A stretch of 64,000 bases of DNA from Mycobacterium sp. E2479 (lineage in GTDB: Bacteria; Actinomycetota; Actinomycetes; Mycobacteriales; Mycobacteriaceae): the NCBI RefSeq assembly GCF_001667925.1, contig NZ_LZJR01000071.1, forward strand, positions 124,001-188,000. The letters run 5' to 3'. Shown in pieces: positions 26,901 to 36,437 of the stretch. The translations under genes and the position numbers were made by a program. The notes under the pieces were generated by a model. It ran no database searches. It saw nothing but the letters and a program-made list of their open reading frames with translations, and was not told where the DNA came from. Position 1 is the stretch's first letter, and each line of letters starts with the position of its first letter.

Positions 26901-28066
26901 GCGAAATGCATCCGCCGCGAGTGATGGGTTTGGTAGAAGTCCAACACCAGACCAGCCACCTCTTCTACCTCCTGGTCGGTGAGATCGAAATACATTGGTA
27001 GCCTTACCAATCGAGCGCTGACCTCGTCGGTCCTCGGCAAGTGCCTCTGTGGCACGTCGAGCGACTGCGCGAATGGCGACGAATGCAGCGGCACGTAATG
27101 GAACACCGCAAGGACGCCCGCCGCCCGCAGATGGTCGATGAGCGCCGTCCGCTCCCCGATGTCGGCAGTCAAGACATAAAACATGTGGTAGTTGGGGGTA
27201 CAGTGCGGCGGCGCAACGGGAATCCGGATCAAGCCGCGCTGCACCAGCGGAGCCAAAATGGCGGCGTAACGGGCGAATATCTCGCCACGCCGCCTGGTTA
27301 TCTTTTCCATGTTCTCGAGCTGGCCCATCAGAAACGCGGCAAGCATATCGGAAGGGAGGTAGGAGGAGCCGACGTCCACCCAGGTGTACTTGTCAACTTG
27401 GCCGCGCAAGAACTGGCTACGGTTGGTGCCTTTTTCGCGCAGAATTTCCGCACGCTGTTCTATGGCCGGATCGTTGATGACGAGCGCGCCGCCTTCGCCG
27501 CAAGAAAAATTCTTGGTCTCGTGGAAGCTGTAACAACCGAGGTGACCGATCGTGCCCAGCCAACGATCCTTGTAGCGGGCGTAGACGCCTTGAGCGGCGT
27601 CCTCCACGACCAACAGATTATGGCGGCCAGCAATGTCCATGATGGCGTCCATCTCGCACGCGACGCCCGCGTAGTGGATGGGGAATATGGCGCGCGTACG
27701 CGCAGTGATCGCCTGCTCGATCAGGCGCTCATCGATGTTGTGCGTATCGGGCCTGACGTCCACGAACACCGGTTTGGCACCACGCAGCACAAAGGCGTTG
27801 GCCGTGGAGACGAATGTGTAGGAGGGGACGATCACCTCGTCACCCGGCCGCAAGTCGCATAGCAGCGCAGCCAGTTCGAGCGCCGCGGTACAGGACGTGG
27901 TCAGCAGCACCCGCCGCGCGCCGAAGGCTTTCTCCAGCAAGGCCTGGGCACTCTTGGTGAAGGGCCCGTCACCGCTAGCATGCCCACCCGCGACTGCCTG
28001 GCCGACGTATGTCAGCTCGGACCCGACGACGGAGGGCTTGTTGAACGGGATGCGGATCGTCATCAC
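26897..28066 (-). CDS. wecE: dTDP-4-amino-4,6-dideoxygalactose transaminase (WecE/RffA type)
   Basis: A 389-residue DegT/DnrJ/EryC1-family aminotransferase. It matches the E. coli WecE pattern from end to end: I-P-F-N-K-P near the start, LRPGDEVIVPSYTFVSTANA, FPIHYAGVACEMDAIM, VVEDAAQGV, S-F-H-E-T-K-N with the PLP lysine at about residue 185, and EKGTNRSQFLRGQVDKYTW. WecE converts dTDP-4-keto-6-deoxyglucose to dTDP-4-amino-4,6-dideoxygalactose using glutamate and PLP. It heads a leftward operon with two methyltransferases and, after a gap, a GT87, GT2 and N-formyltransferase, which points to a methylated and formylated 4-amino sugar. The 4-keto precursor enzymes (RmlA, RmlB) are not in the window. 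Confidence 0.9.
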   Translation of the reverse strand: MMTIRIPFNKPSVVGSELTYVGQAVAGGHASGDGPFTKSAQALLEKAFGARRVLLTTSCTAALELAALLCDLRPGDEVIVPSYTFVSTANAFVLRGAKPVFVDVRPDTHNIDERLIEQAITARTRAIFPIHYAGVACEMDAIMDIAGRHNLLVVEDAAQGVYARYKDRWLGTIGHLGCYSFHETKNFSCGEGGALVINDPAIEQRAEILREKGTNRSQFLRGQVDKYTWVDVGSSYLPSDMLAAFLMGQLENMEKITRRRGEIFARYAAILAPLVQRGLIRIPVAPPHCTPNYHMFYVLTADIGERTALIDHLRAAGVLAVFHYVPLHSSPFAQSLDVPQRHLPRTDEVSARLVRLPMYFDLTDQEVEEVAGLVLDFYQTHHSRRMHFA

Positions 28067-28502
28067 GTGCCTTTGTATCGCAATCCGCTGCTAACCGCAG
28101 CAACTTCCCCCATGTTCTTTTCACGTAAAGTCGAGAACCCACGGCCTGAATGACCTGGTGAGATGCATGTTCGGCGCGTTGTGCCTTCAGAGGCGGCATC
28201 GCGAGTGGCCCGATTGGGCGAAAGTCAAGCACTGTCGGAGTCGGAGAGGTTTCCACCGGCCGTGGCCCGCGCCGAGTCGTGCCCTCGGATGAGGACACCC
28301 GCGGTATGGCTGATCGACTGGGCAGATGACGTCTGCGACCTCGAATCCGAACAACACCAACAACTTCAACGCGCTGAGATCATCCTGCGCCGCTATTGCG
28401 GCGTGATACTCGGCACGCCTCGCGCTGGCCGGTGCACTCCACCGCGATGCGACGGCTGAATCGCCATGTCCCTCGACGACAAAGCTTGGAGACGAGGAGA
28501 AT
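28067..28502. other. Intergenic region, no gene recognised
   Basis: About 435 bases upstream of the wecE-like operon and downstream of the WbqC-family gene. Short frames on both strands lack ribosome binding sites and similarity that I recognise. It should contain the promoter of the wecE operon. Confidence 0.4.
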
Positions 28503-29195
28503 CTAACTCGGACAATACTTCAAATAACGTGGAGCTTTTTCTCCAACGTTGAAAAGGAGATCCAGAACTGACACCGCCGGCTCGAACGCTCCCCATAATT
28601 GCGTATAGTCGAGGTACCCGTCATAGTCGAACCAATTGACCCGAATTCCACTGTCGTCGAACAATTGCTCTTCGAGATAGGAGCGGGCCGCGGGGCCAGA
28701 GACATAATCCGTTGCCCCGGCCTGGCGGCAGAGGTGGACCAGCCTCTCTGTCTTACCACCCGATAATTCATAATCCCACGAGTTTGTCAAGCGGGTGACA
28801 ATACCGAGATAGCCACAAATGGCTTCCAAAAGACGCCGGTTGAGCTGTGAAAGATTTGTGTACCGTTCTTCGAGGTAGATAGGCGCGAGCCAATCAGCTA
28901 TCTCTACGAAGTACGGAGCCGGACGATAGTTATATTCTAGTGTTCGCCAGTGTTTCTTCGCCCAGTGGGTTGAGTGGATCTGTGTCTCACGGATCGTCTG
29001 CTGGAGGCTGTTCACGTGCACAGGGACAGTCACCCACTGCACGCCCTTTCTGGTTTTGATCCGGTTTCTGTTCCGCCAATCATTCTTCGTATATTGCACA
29101 TCGTCATAGATTATGAACTCATCAACGGATGCGATCAGATCAAAGTATCCACGCCAGGGGACATAATTCGACTGCAGGATCGCGACACGCTTCAA
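28503..29195 (-). CDS. WbqC-family protein
   Basis: About 230 residues. It opens with [18 protein letters not shown], then [20 protein letters not shown] and [15 protein letters not shown], all diagnostic of the WbqC-like family found in O-antigen and other glycan loci. The biochemical role of the family is not established to my knowledge; members are found beside amino-sugar and acyltransferase genes. The frame extends to 29273, but the TTG at 29195, with a GGGGGG run seven bases upstream, matches the family start. GC content is clearly low for this window, suggesting separate acquisition. No adjacent gene is close enough for a definite operon. Confidence 0.8.
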   Translation of the reverse strand: MKRVAILQSNYVPWRGYFDLIASVDEFIIYDDVQYTKNDWRNRNRIKTRKGVQWVTVPVHVNSLQQTIRETQIHSTHWAKKHWRTLEYNYRPAPYFVEIADWLAPIYLEERYTNLSQLNRRLLEAICGYLGIVTRLTNSWDYELSGGKTERLVHLCRQAGATDYVSGPAARSYLEEQLFDDSGIRVNWFDYDGYLDYTQLWGAFEPAVSVLDLLFNVGEKAPRYLKYCPS

Positions 29196-29632
29196 TGAGG
29201 CACCCCCCTGAAACGGAAACGTATACATCCAAGCAGGCCGCACACGGCTGGACGGCACTGCACACACGCACAATACGCCGTTTTGACGTCAGTGTAAAAC
29301 ATCGACACGCTGGAACTTCGCGCTGGCCATCCCCCCAATCACGCCAGCGGCTACGAGCGGTTCGGGCAGCGGATATTCTGGCCGGTAGATTTTCGGAAAT
29401 TGGATATCCCGACCGAATACAACGTGATTCCTGAGAATTGGCTGTCAATACTGCTTTAGGCCGTCGCGGGGTAAGGACGCGAACAACACCGAGCCGAAAG
29501 CAGATACAGGAGAGACCTGCATCGAGGCGAATCGGGGGCGTTTGCCATGCACGCGGCGGCATACGCTAGTCAAAACTCTCCACGCCTCGCGTTAGCGCCG
29601 GCAGCCTTCCTATCGCAAGAACTCTCGGCTGA
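29196..29632. other. Intergenic region, no gene recognised
   Basis: About 435 bases between the WbqC-family gene and GT87 copy 2, both leftward. Nothing recognisable on either strand. Confidence 0.4.
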
Positions 29633-31174
29633 TTACGCCGAACTTTGTTCGGACTGCGTCATCAGCTCGAATGTCGATGAGGAGGTACCGCCATCGGTAT
29701 CCGGGAGATCTCGTCGAGTCGGCTGGCGCGTATCGTCAACTGCCGGAGCCGGTTTGCGCGTGTAGGAGACGACGATCACCACGCAAGCGATCAACCACAG
29801 GATCGGCGTCAAAGGCACTGTCGTCAAAACGATTTGTGTGGTACCGATAACCCCCCGCGCCCCCCACTGTCCCCAGATCGGTATCGGGACCGGCTGGCCG
29901 GGTATCGCAACCTGAGCGATGCTGAGCGCCACGGCCAAACTCACCCAGATGCCCACCGTACGACGACCGTCACCGTGAAGTGCAAGCCGGTCGAATAATC
30001 CAGTCACGGGCGGCCCGTTGGGATCTCGGACAACGAGTGCAGCGACTGGCAACACGAATATTAGGTAGTAAAGCATCGCCACAGAGGGAGACAGTGTGGC
30101 GGTCGCCAGCAGCACAATGCCCGCCATCACTGGCGGGATGCGCCGCCCCAACGCCAGCACACATAGCACGACCAGGATCAGCAAGGCATAGCCGATCACC
30201 GACCGCGGACCGGCCAAATAGCCCTCCGGTAGCTTGCCCCCTGTTTGAGCACCCTTTACGGCATCCGGGATCAACAAGAGCGCTCTGCCGAACGACACAT
30301 TCTTCACATCGGTGAGCCCCCCGAACGAAGTAGCGAAGTGGGACAGGTTATGGATCGACTGGGAGATTGTCTGCGGAAAGTCACGCGGCCATAACAGGTA
30401 GGCGGCCAGGTTGGCGACCACGACCCCGACAACGGCAGCACCGCCCCACCGCCATTGCCGCGCCGCTAACAACGCCACCACCAAGGCGGCGAACTGAGGC
30501 TTGACCATCGCGGCCAACACCACCATGAGCGCAACAACGCCCCACCGCTCTCGACGCAACGCCACCAAGAACACCAACGCGATCGGCACCACAAACCCCG
30601 CCGAATTGCCCCGATCGATCACCGCCCACGCCGGGACGGCCGCAACCCCCAGCGCCACAAAAACCACCACCCGCTCCAGCCCACGTGTCCCCCGCGCCGC
30701 CCACAGCGCCGGCGAAAAAACCGCTACCGTCAGCGCAAGCAGATAACTGATCAACCCCAGTCTGGGGACGCCCAGCCATTTCGCGGGAAGCGCGAACAAC
30801 ATATGCGGCAGCCATCCGGCCGCCGGGTACTCGAGCTGCACCGGCTGGTAATCCGGGGGGAGGAACTGTTGGTAGGCCCAGGGATTGGGCTGCATTCCAG
30901 CACCCACGACCATCGCGTAGTCACCGAAGCAGTGCCGCCCGATATTCATGCCCCAATCCAGCCAGCAGTCTTGGGGGATCCACAACAAAGAGGACAACAC
31001 ATCGACCGAGGCGCACTGGACAAGGATGTAGCCAGTGCCCACTGACACCGCCGACACCAGCAGGATGGCGCCCAGCATCAAAGTGCGTTCGGATTGGCAG
31101 GTGAGTGCCCGGCGCCGCTCCCGCATCGCAGCGACCCCACCGCGCACCACCCCAAGAGGTCGAATCATCCGCAT
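29633..31174 (-). CDS. GT87-like (DUF2029) membrane glycosyltransferase, copy 2
   Basis: A 513-residue multi-pass protein, strongly similar to the copies at 23559 and 41946 along its length (shared IPQDCWLDWG, FGDYAMVVGAGMQPNPWAY, GNSAGFVVPIALVFLVALRRE and KPQFAALVV). GT-C fold enzymes of this family transfer sugars from polyprenyl phosphate outside the membrane. The start is one of two in-frame ATGs (31174 or 31168) behind GGAGG. Immediately upstream lie about 350 bases resembling the DNA upstream of copy 3 and then a decayed flippase 3' end, so this copy arose by duplication of a flippase-GT87 block. The different loop sequences suggest distinct sugar specificities. Confidence 0.8.
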   Translation of the reverse strand: MRMIRPLGVVRGGVAAMRERRRALTCQSERTLMLGAILLVSAVSVGTGYILVQCASVDVLSSLLWIPQDCWLDWGMNIGRHCFGDYAMVVGAGMQPNPWAYQQFLPPDYQPVQLEYPAAGWLPHMLFALPAKWLGVPRLGLISYLLALTVAVFSPALWAARGTRGLERVVVFVALGVAAVPAWAVIDRGNSAGFVVPIALVFLVALRRERWGVVALMVVLAAMVKPQFAALVVALLAARQWRWGGAAVVGVVVANLAAYLLWPRDFPQTISQSIHNLSHFATSFGGLTDVKNVSFGRALLLIPDAVKGAQTGGKLPEGYLAGPRSVIGYALLILVVLCVLALGRRIPPVMAGIVLLATATLSPSVAMLYYLIFVLPVAALVVRDPNGPPVTGLFDRLALHGDGRRTVGIWVSLAVALSIAQVAIPGQPVPIPIWGQWGARGVIGTTQIVLTTVPLTPILWLIACVVIVVSYTRKPAPAVDDTRQPTRRDLPDTDGGTSSSTFELMTQSEQSSA

Positions 31175-31539
31175 CGTCCTCCCTCCTTCGGCAAGACGCT
31201 AACAGGAGCAAACGGGTCGCAACGGGCCTTGCCCGAAAAGGTGGCAGCAACTCCGGTGCAGGGCGGTTTGCTGAGCCAATTGATCATCACGGCCACATCC
31301 TTGACACGGTGCTAAACGGCACCAGTCTGGTGACGCAAGCTGGCCAGGTGGGCCGGATGGCGCGCTGAGCGGGCTCCGCTCGCAGGCCGATCTCGCCGGG
31401 CCATTGCTGCTACTTCATCTCCGCGCTCGACTTGCTCGAAAGCCGAGTGCCCATCAACGATTCCGTCTGGGTGAGTTGCCAGCTGGAACGACGATCCAGA
31501 TGCCGGGCCAACCACGTGGAATCTATTGGATACGCCGGC
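31175..31539. repeat. Non-coding duplicate of the region upstream of GT87 copy 3
   Basis: This stretch aligns patchily with 43500-43850: the shared gacgctaacaggagcaaa (18 identical bases), atggcgcgctg, and gtgcccatc-x-acgattccg. No gene is visible. It joins GT87 copy 2 to the flippase remnant in the same order as the intact arrangement at 41946-45098. Confidence 0.6.
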
Positions 31540-31730
31540 GGGCCGCCGCGGCAACGCAATCAGATGCATGTTGATTCTTATCAGCGGACCGAATAACAGC
31601 GGCTCCCCGCGCGCGTCTGCAACGGTATCGGCAGCAGCAATATGTAGTCGATGCCACCGTCGGTCGGCCCCAGCCCAGCGAATACGCCCGACGCAGCGCG
31701 GCCGCGGCGGGACCGAAAACACGCAGCCAT
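31540..31730 (-). pseudogene. 3' remnant of a flippase gene
   Basis: On the minus strand this DNA encodes R-A-Y-S-L-G-W followed by T-V-A-S-T, matching the C-terminal part of the intact flippase at 43848-45098 (RAYSLGWVGATVAST). Nucleotide identity is clear in blocks such as cggaccgaataacagcg and cagcccagcgaata, but frameshifts break the reading frame and the 5' part is absent. It is the leftover of a duplicated flippase-GT87 block, cut near the start of the fusion gene at 31866. Confidence 0.75.
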
Positions 31731-31865
31731 CGCTGCCGCTCGTTCGTCGTGGTGCGCCGAATTGTCCGAAGCGGGAAACATGCCTTATTCCGTCGGCGAC
31801 AATGCAGCGGAGTACGGCGGCCTGGTGATCGGTATCCTGCCGGTTCCAGGATGGCTGGAGGTGAG

Positions 31866-34478
31866 ATGTCGGGAAGAGTTCTGGTCACCGGAGGCACCGG
31901 CGCGACCGGCGCGGCAACCGTCAAATGGCTGCGGCGAATGGGAGCAGACGTCGTCGTGTTGGCCCGGCGCCCGCCGGCGGTACCGGTAGTCGACGCGACC
32001 TATGTGGTTGCGGACATCCAGGATTCAGAAGGGGTGTCGCGCGCGCTGGCGGGTTGCGATGCGGTAGCCCATTTCGCCTGGACTCCCCCAGCAATGTGGA
32101 GCGCCAAGGGCACTGAGGGCATCGACATCGGCGGTACCACCAACGTGCTGCGCGCGATGGCCGACCACGACTGCCGCAGGATGGTGTTCGCCTCCTCGCT
32201 CACCGTCTACGGCGGCCGCCCTGACCATCCACAGCCGTTCACCGAGGACGAGACACCGCAACCCGCGGCCTCACTTTCCTATGAGCGCAACAAAGTGCGA
32301 GCGGAGGAGATAATCGCCGAGTCCGGCGTCGCGGCGGTCATCGTGCGGCCCACCGTGATTGTCGGGCGTTCGGCCTGGAGCGCGCGGGCGAATATCTTCC
32401 GCCAGCCCGTAATCGTCACTCCTGGCCGTGACGCGCGCATGCAGTTGGTCCATGTCGACGACGTCGGCCGGTTCATTGCATCCGCGGCGTTAGGCGGGCC
32501 CACCGGAACCGTCAATCTCAACGCCGATGATGCACTGACCTTCACCGAGATCGCCGACATCATCGGACGGCGCGTCGTGAATCCCGGCAAGGGGTTCACC
32601 CGACTGCTGGCCAGCTCGATCGGCAGGGCCGAGACCTACGAGTCCATGCCAGACGTCATCGAGTTGTTGAGGCATTACCCGCTTGGTGACACATGCAACC
32701 TTCGTGAAACGTTCGGCTTCACCTGCGCCTACAGCTCGGCCGAGGCCGTGGCCGACATGACCGACTGGTCCTCGACCGTGTGGACGGTGGGTGCACGCTC
32801 GGTCCGCAAGCCCAGCCGGTTGGCCCCGACGGTCGTCCACCCGCGCCAAACGTCTGGCTCCGACGGGAACGCGGTGCGGATCGTACCGCCGGAGTACACA
32901 GGCGAGTTCGATAACGTTACCGGCGATCCAGCCTTCCCGGAGTGGAGTGCGGCGAATGTCGCCGAGGCGTTTCCGGGTCCGATGACACCCTTCTCCCTCG
33001 GTCTGGCGACTCGCGTGATGTTCAGTGCGGCAAGCCTATTCGAGCAACTCTTCCCGCTCGAGCCGGACCTGGCGACCTTGGTCAACACCAAGAAAGTGGG
33101 TTCCATCGGGCATCGGATTTACAACAACGTAACGGTGATGAAGGAATTGGCAAAAGCCATTCCCGGCCAGACACCCGAAAGCTTCGATCATCACATCAAC
33201 GGCACCCCGTTGCCCGAGGGGTACCGGGGGGTCGCCATGTCCGCCGCCGAGGCACTCACCGGCGTCCGCGCAGCAGTCAAGGCCGGCCCCCAATTCGCCG
33301 GTCTAAGTAGCGAGCTCTCAGAAATGGAGCGCCGGGCCCTGCGGCTGATCGCTCACCGCCCAGACCTGCGGACCCTCACCGATCAGAAACTGCTGGCCCG
33401 CATCGAGTTGGCCAGCGACATGATGGTCCGAACGTGGGACATCAACCTGACCGAAACGTTCATGGTCATTCTCCTAACAAATGTCATCGCGCAGCGTTAC
33501 GGGGATGACGTTGCGATGAACCTGCGCACCGAGAATCTGCGCAGCACCACCCTGCTCGGCGGGGTGCTCGAACTCGCCGAAATCGTGGCGGCGGATGACG
33601 GTCTGCGCCGATTGATCGAAGACAGCCCTAGCGAAACGGTGCTGGACAGACTACGCGGCAACGCACCGGCATTCGCCGCCAAGTTCGACCATCTGCTGGC
33701 CGAATGCGGGCACCGCGGACCGGGCGAGACAGAATTGAGTAATCCCGTCTACATCGACGCCCCGGAGCTTTTCCTTCGCTCGGTGATGGGTAGCATCCGC
33801 ACTGGCCGTGCCGCCCAGGGGGTTTCAGTACAGACCCCGTTGGGTAAGGTTTTGGTTCGCCTCGCTGGCGCTGCCATCGGGCGACGGGAGCGTGGGCGCG
33901 ACGTGTGCATGCGCATCGCCTATGAGCTCCGACTCGCGCTGCGCGAATGGGGACGGCGACTGGTCGAACGCGGGACGCTGGAGTTCGCCGACGACGTGCA
34001 CTATCTTGCGGTTGAGGAAGCCTACTATCCGCCTGCAGATTCCACGGATCGAGTGGCCAGACGTCGGGCCGAACGAAAGCGCCTCGCGGAATTGGAATTT
34101 CCGATCCACTTCCGCCATCCGTGGAGACCGGCCGCCCAAGTTGCCGTCGATGACGAACAAGTTATCAGTGGGCTTGCCGTCTCGCCAGGCGTAGCTCGAG
34201 GCAGAGCACGCATCATGGCGGAGGCCGACGACGACTTCGAACCCGGAGAGGTTCTGGTCACCAATGTCACCGACACCGGGTGGACGCCCTTCTTCGGCTG
34301 CGCCGCCGCAGTGGTCACTAACATCGGCGACATGTTGTCGCATGCGGCGATCGTGGCCCGCGAGTTCGGGGTACCCGCCGTCGTCAACACACTGATCGCG
34401 ACCCAACGGCTCAAAGATGGCCAATTGGTTGAGGTCGACGGCACGGCTGGCACGGTCCGTATCATCGACGAAAGCTAA
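31866..34478 (+). CDS. NAD-epimerase fused to a PEP-utiliser phosphohistidine domain
   Basis: About 870 residues. Residues 1-300 form an extended SDR: VLVTGGTGATGAATVKWL, F-A-S-S-L-T-V-Y-G-G, and YERNK as YxxxK. From about 360 to 780 there is a mostly helical region with the PEP-synthase/rifampicin-phosphotransferase-like segment GSIGHRIYNNVTVMKELA. The C-terminal PEP-utiliser swivelling domain has GLAVSPGVARGRA and M-L-S-H-A-A-I-V-A-R-E, with phospho-acceptor histidine at about 826. There is no ATP-grasp domain of its own. The domain order matches M. tuberculosis Rv2047c, of unknown function. ATG 31866 has GGAGG just upstream; ATG 31851 is an alternative. It converges on a PPDK-like gene that supplies an ATP-grasp domain. 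Exact reaction unknown. Confidence 0.8.
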   Translation: MSGRVLVTGGTGATGAATVKWLRRMGADVVVLARRPPAVPVVDATYVVADIQDSEGVSRALAGCDAVAHFAWTPPAMWSAKGTEGIDIGGTTNVLRAMADHDCRRMVFASSLTVYGGRPDHPQPFTEDETPQPAASLSYERNKVRAEEIIAESGVAAVIVRPTVIVGRSAWSARANIFRQPVIVTPGRDARMQLVHVDDVGRFIASAALGGPTGTVNLNADDALTFTEIADIIGRRVVNPGKGFTRLLASSIGRAETYESMPDVIELLRHYPLGDTCNLRETFGFTCAYSSAEAVADMTDWSSTVWTVGARSVRKPSRLAPTVVHPRQTSGSDGNAVRIVPPEYTGEFDNVTGDPAFPEWSAANVAEAFPGPMTPFSLGLATRVMFSAASLFEQLFPLEPDLATLVNTKKVGSIGHRIYNNVTVMKELAKAIPGQTPESFDHHINGTPLPEGYRGVAMSAAEALTGVRAAVKAGPQFAGLSSELSEMERRALRLIAHRPDLRTLTDQKLLARIELASDMMVRTWDINLTETFMVILLTNVIAQRYGDDVAMNLRTENLRSTTLLGGVLELAEIVAADDGLRRLIEDSPSETVLDRLRGNAPAFAAKFDHLLAECGHRGPGETELSNPVYIDAPELFLRSVMGSIRTGRAAQGVSVQTPLGKVLVRLAGAAIGRRERGRDVCMRIAYELRLALREWGRRLVERGTLEFADDVHYLAVEEAYYPPADSTDRVARRRAERKRLAELEFPIHFRHPWRPAAQVAVDDEQVISGLAVSPGVARGRARIMAEADDDFEPGEVLVTNVTDTGWTPFFGCAAAVVTNIGDMLSHAAIVAREFGVPAVVNTLIATQRLKDGQLVEVDGTAGTVRIIDES

Positions 34479-34538
34479 CCAGCGGTGTAGGGATCCGCGG
34501 TGATCGACGCGACTTCATCTGCAGCGCAGCCGATTACG

Positions 34539-36146
34539 TCACGCGTCACTACGCGTCGAGTCGTTGATCCCAAGGGCAATCAGCATGATGGGCAGAGGGG
34601 TACTCGACACCACGTCCGTATGCCCCTCGGCCATCGCCGCACGGATTTCATCCTTGGTCGAGCTGTTCAGGCGCGGATGGTCACCAGCGGTGTGGGCGCG
34701 CAGTGGACTGTGCTTGCGCGCGAGCTCCGCGAGTTCTATAAGTTCCGGCGAGTCGACTTCAGACCAAGCGCTGACCTCCAAAATTCCTTCGCGCACTTCA
34801 CCTTCGGTGCCGTCAATCGTGACCAACTTGCCCGACAGCCGTGCGGCGACACCGGTACCACACCCCACCACGGATGGACGACCAAGCTCACGGCTGACGA
34901 CTGCGGCGTGGCTGGTGGCGCCACCGATCTCGGTGACGATGCCGCGCGCCGCGATCATCCCCTGGATGTCGTCGGGGCTGGTTGTCGGGCGAACGAGAAT
35001 GACATCTTCGTAGCCGGCCGCGTCGATGGCGTCATCGACGTCGGTGTAGGCCATACCGGTCGCAACTCCTGGGCAGCAGGGCAAGCCTTTGGCGAGCAGC
35101 GGCGCGGCCAGACGGGCCTCCGGCTGTAGCGTCGGTAGCAACAGCGTCCGCACATGCTCGGGCGTGACCCTGCGTAGGGTCTCGGCCTCGCCGATAAGAC
35201 CCTCGTGCCGCAACGCCAAGGCGATCCGCACCGCGGCTTGCGCTGAACGTTTGGCAGTCCGTGTCTGCAGCAGCCACAACCGGCCTTTTTCCACCGTGAA
35301 TTCGATGTCCTGGACATCTCCGGCAAGCTTTTCGAGTTTTTTCGCTGCGGCCGTCAACTCGCCGTAGACGGCGGGTTGCTCGTCGCGCAAGGCAGTTATG
35401 CTTTCGACGTCGGACGTGCCTGATACGACGTCATCACCCTGGCCGCACTTGAGCCACTCCCCGAAAGGCTCGTCGACTCCGGTAATCGGGTTGCGCGAGA
35501 AGAGCACTCCCGTGCCCGAGTCATCGTCCATGTTGCCGAACACCATGGCCTGCACGACAACTGCGGTACCGCTGAGGTCGTCGAGACCATGGTGACTGCG
35601 ATAGGTTCGTGCACGATCACTGTTCCACGAGCCAAACACCGCTTCAATCGCACCCCGAAGTTGATCGTAAGGATCGTCGGGGACGGCAACATCGTCGACG
35701 GGGACGATGCGCCGATATATCTCGCGGCATCGGCGCCGGGTGTCCGCGGCAAAACGCGCACCATGTAATTCGGCCAGCGCCTTCTCGACCTCGTCATTGA
35801 TCCCGAGATCCAAAACGGTACCCAGCATCCCCGGCATGGACTGCGCTGCACTGCTTCGCACGCTCACAAGCAGCGGACGCGGCCCGTGCCCGAAAGTACG
35901 CCCAGTCAGGACTTGCAGGTAGGCGATCTTGTCGCGAACGTGGTCACGCAGCACCTCATCGACCGCGGGTCCGGGTTCGGCGAACCAGGCGGCGCATACG
36001 TCAGCCGTTACGCAGAATGCAGGCGGGACGGGCAAGCCGTTCTTGCGCATCGCGTTGATGCCGTAGCCCTTATTGCCAAGGAGCTCGCGGGGCAGATTCG
36101 TGCTGCCATCGAGCACTACGACCCGCGGATTGCCGGTGTCTCGCAT
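34539..36146 (-). CDS. ppdK: PPDK-like protein lacking the C-terminal PEP/pyruvate barrel
   Basis: About 535 residues against roughly 880 for bacterial pyruvate phosphate dikinase. The N-terminal ATP-grasp part has LGNKGYGINAMRKNGLPVPP, S-V-R-S-S-A-A-Q-S-M-P-G-M-L-G-T and DDSGTGVLFSRNPITG. The phosphohistidine domain has CPGVATGMAY and G-G-A-T-S-H-A-A-V-V-S-R-E with His at about 413. The TIM barrel that binds PEP and pyruvate is missing; a 70-residue tail replaces it. M. tuberculosis Rv1127c (annotated ppdK) is shortened in the same way. I started at ATG 36146 behind GGGGGCGG; the frame to 36314 lacks similarity. It cannot run the full PPDK reaction alone, so it may phosphorylate its own or a partner's histidine. 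Confidence 0.8.
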   Translation of the reverse strand: MRDTGNPRVVVLDGSTNLPRELLGNKGYGINAMRKNGLPVPPAFCVTADVCAAWFAEPGPAVDEVLRDHVRDKIAYLQVLTGRTFGHGPRPLLVSVRSSAAQSMPGMLGTVLDLGINDEVEKALAELHGARFAADTRRRCREIYRRIVPVDDVAVPDDPYDQLRGAIEAVFGSWNSDRARTYRSHHGLDDLSGTAVVVQAMVFGNMDDDSGTGVLFSRNPITGVDEPFGEWLKCGQGDDVVSGTSDVESITALRDEQPAVYGELTAAAKKLEKLAGDVQDIEFTVEKGRLWLLQTRTAKRSAQAAVRIALALRHEGLIGEAETLRRVTPEHVRTLLLPTLQPEARLAAPLLAKGLPCCPGVATGMAYTDVDDAIDAAGYEDVILVRPTTSPDDIQGMIAARGIVTEIGGATSHAAVVSRELGRPSVVGCGTGVAARLSGKLVTIDGTEGEVREGILEVSAWSEVDSPELIELAELARKHSPLRAHTAGDHPRLNSSTKDEIRAAMAEGHTDVVSSTPLPIMLIALGINDSTRSDA

Positions 36147-36437
36147 GTCCGCCCCCAGCGGTTCCTCGGTCAGGGCCGGCCACCCTGTGTCGCGGAAAGA
36201 GCAAGAGTGGAGCCTAAACGTACAGACATACTCGGTACCACCTCTCAGTTTGTCGCACACCTCGCGAGGTTGGCGCCGATGATTCGGCCCAGACCATCCC
36301 TCGCCCGCGCACACTCAACGCGGTCACAGTGTCCCCAGTACACGGTTTAGCAAATTCTATGAATAGATTGTGGCGGGAGGGAGTTATACGTATCATCCCA
36401 GCACGACTTGGTATTCGGTGTGCGGGGTACGGTGCAA

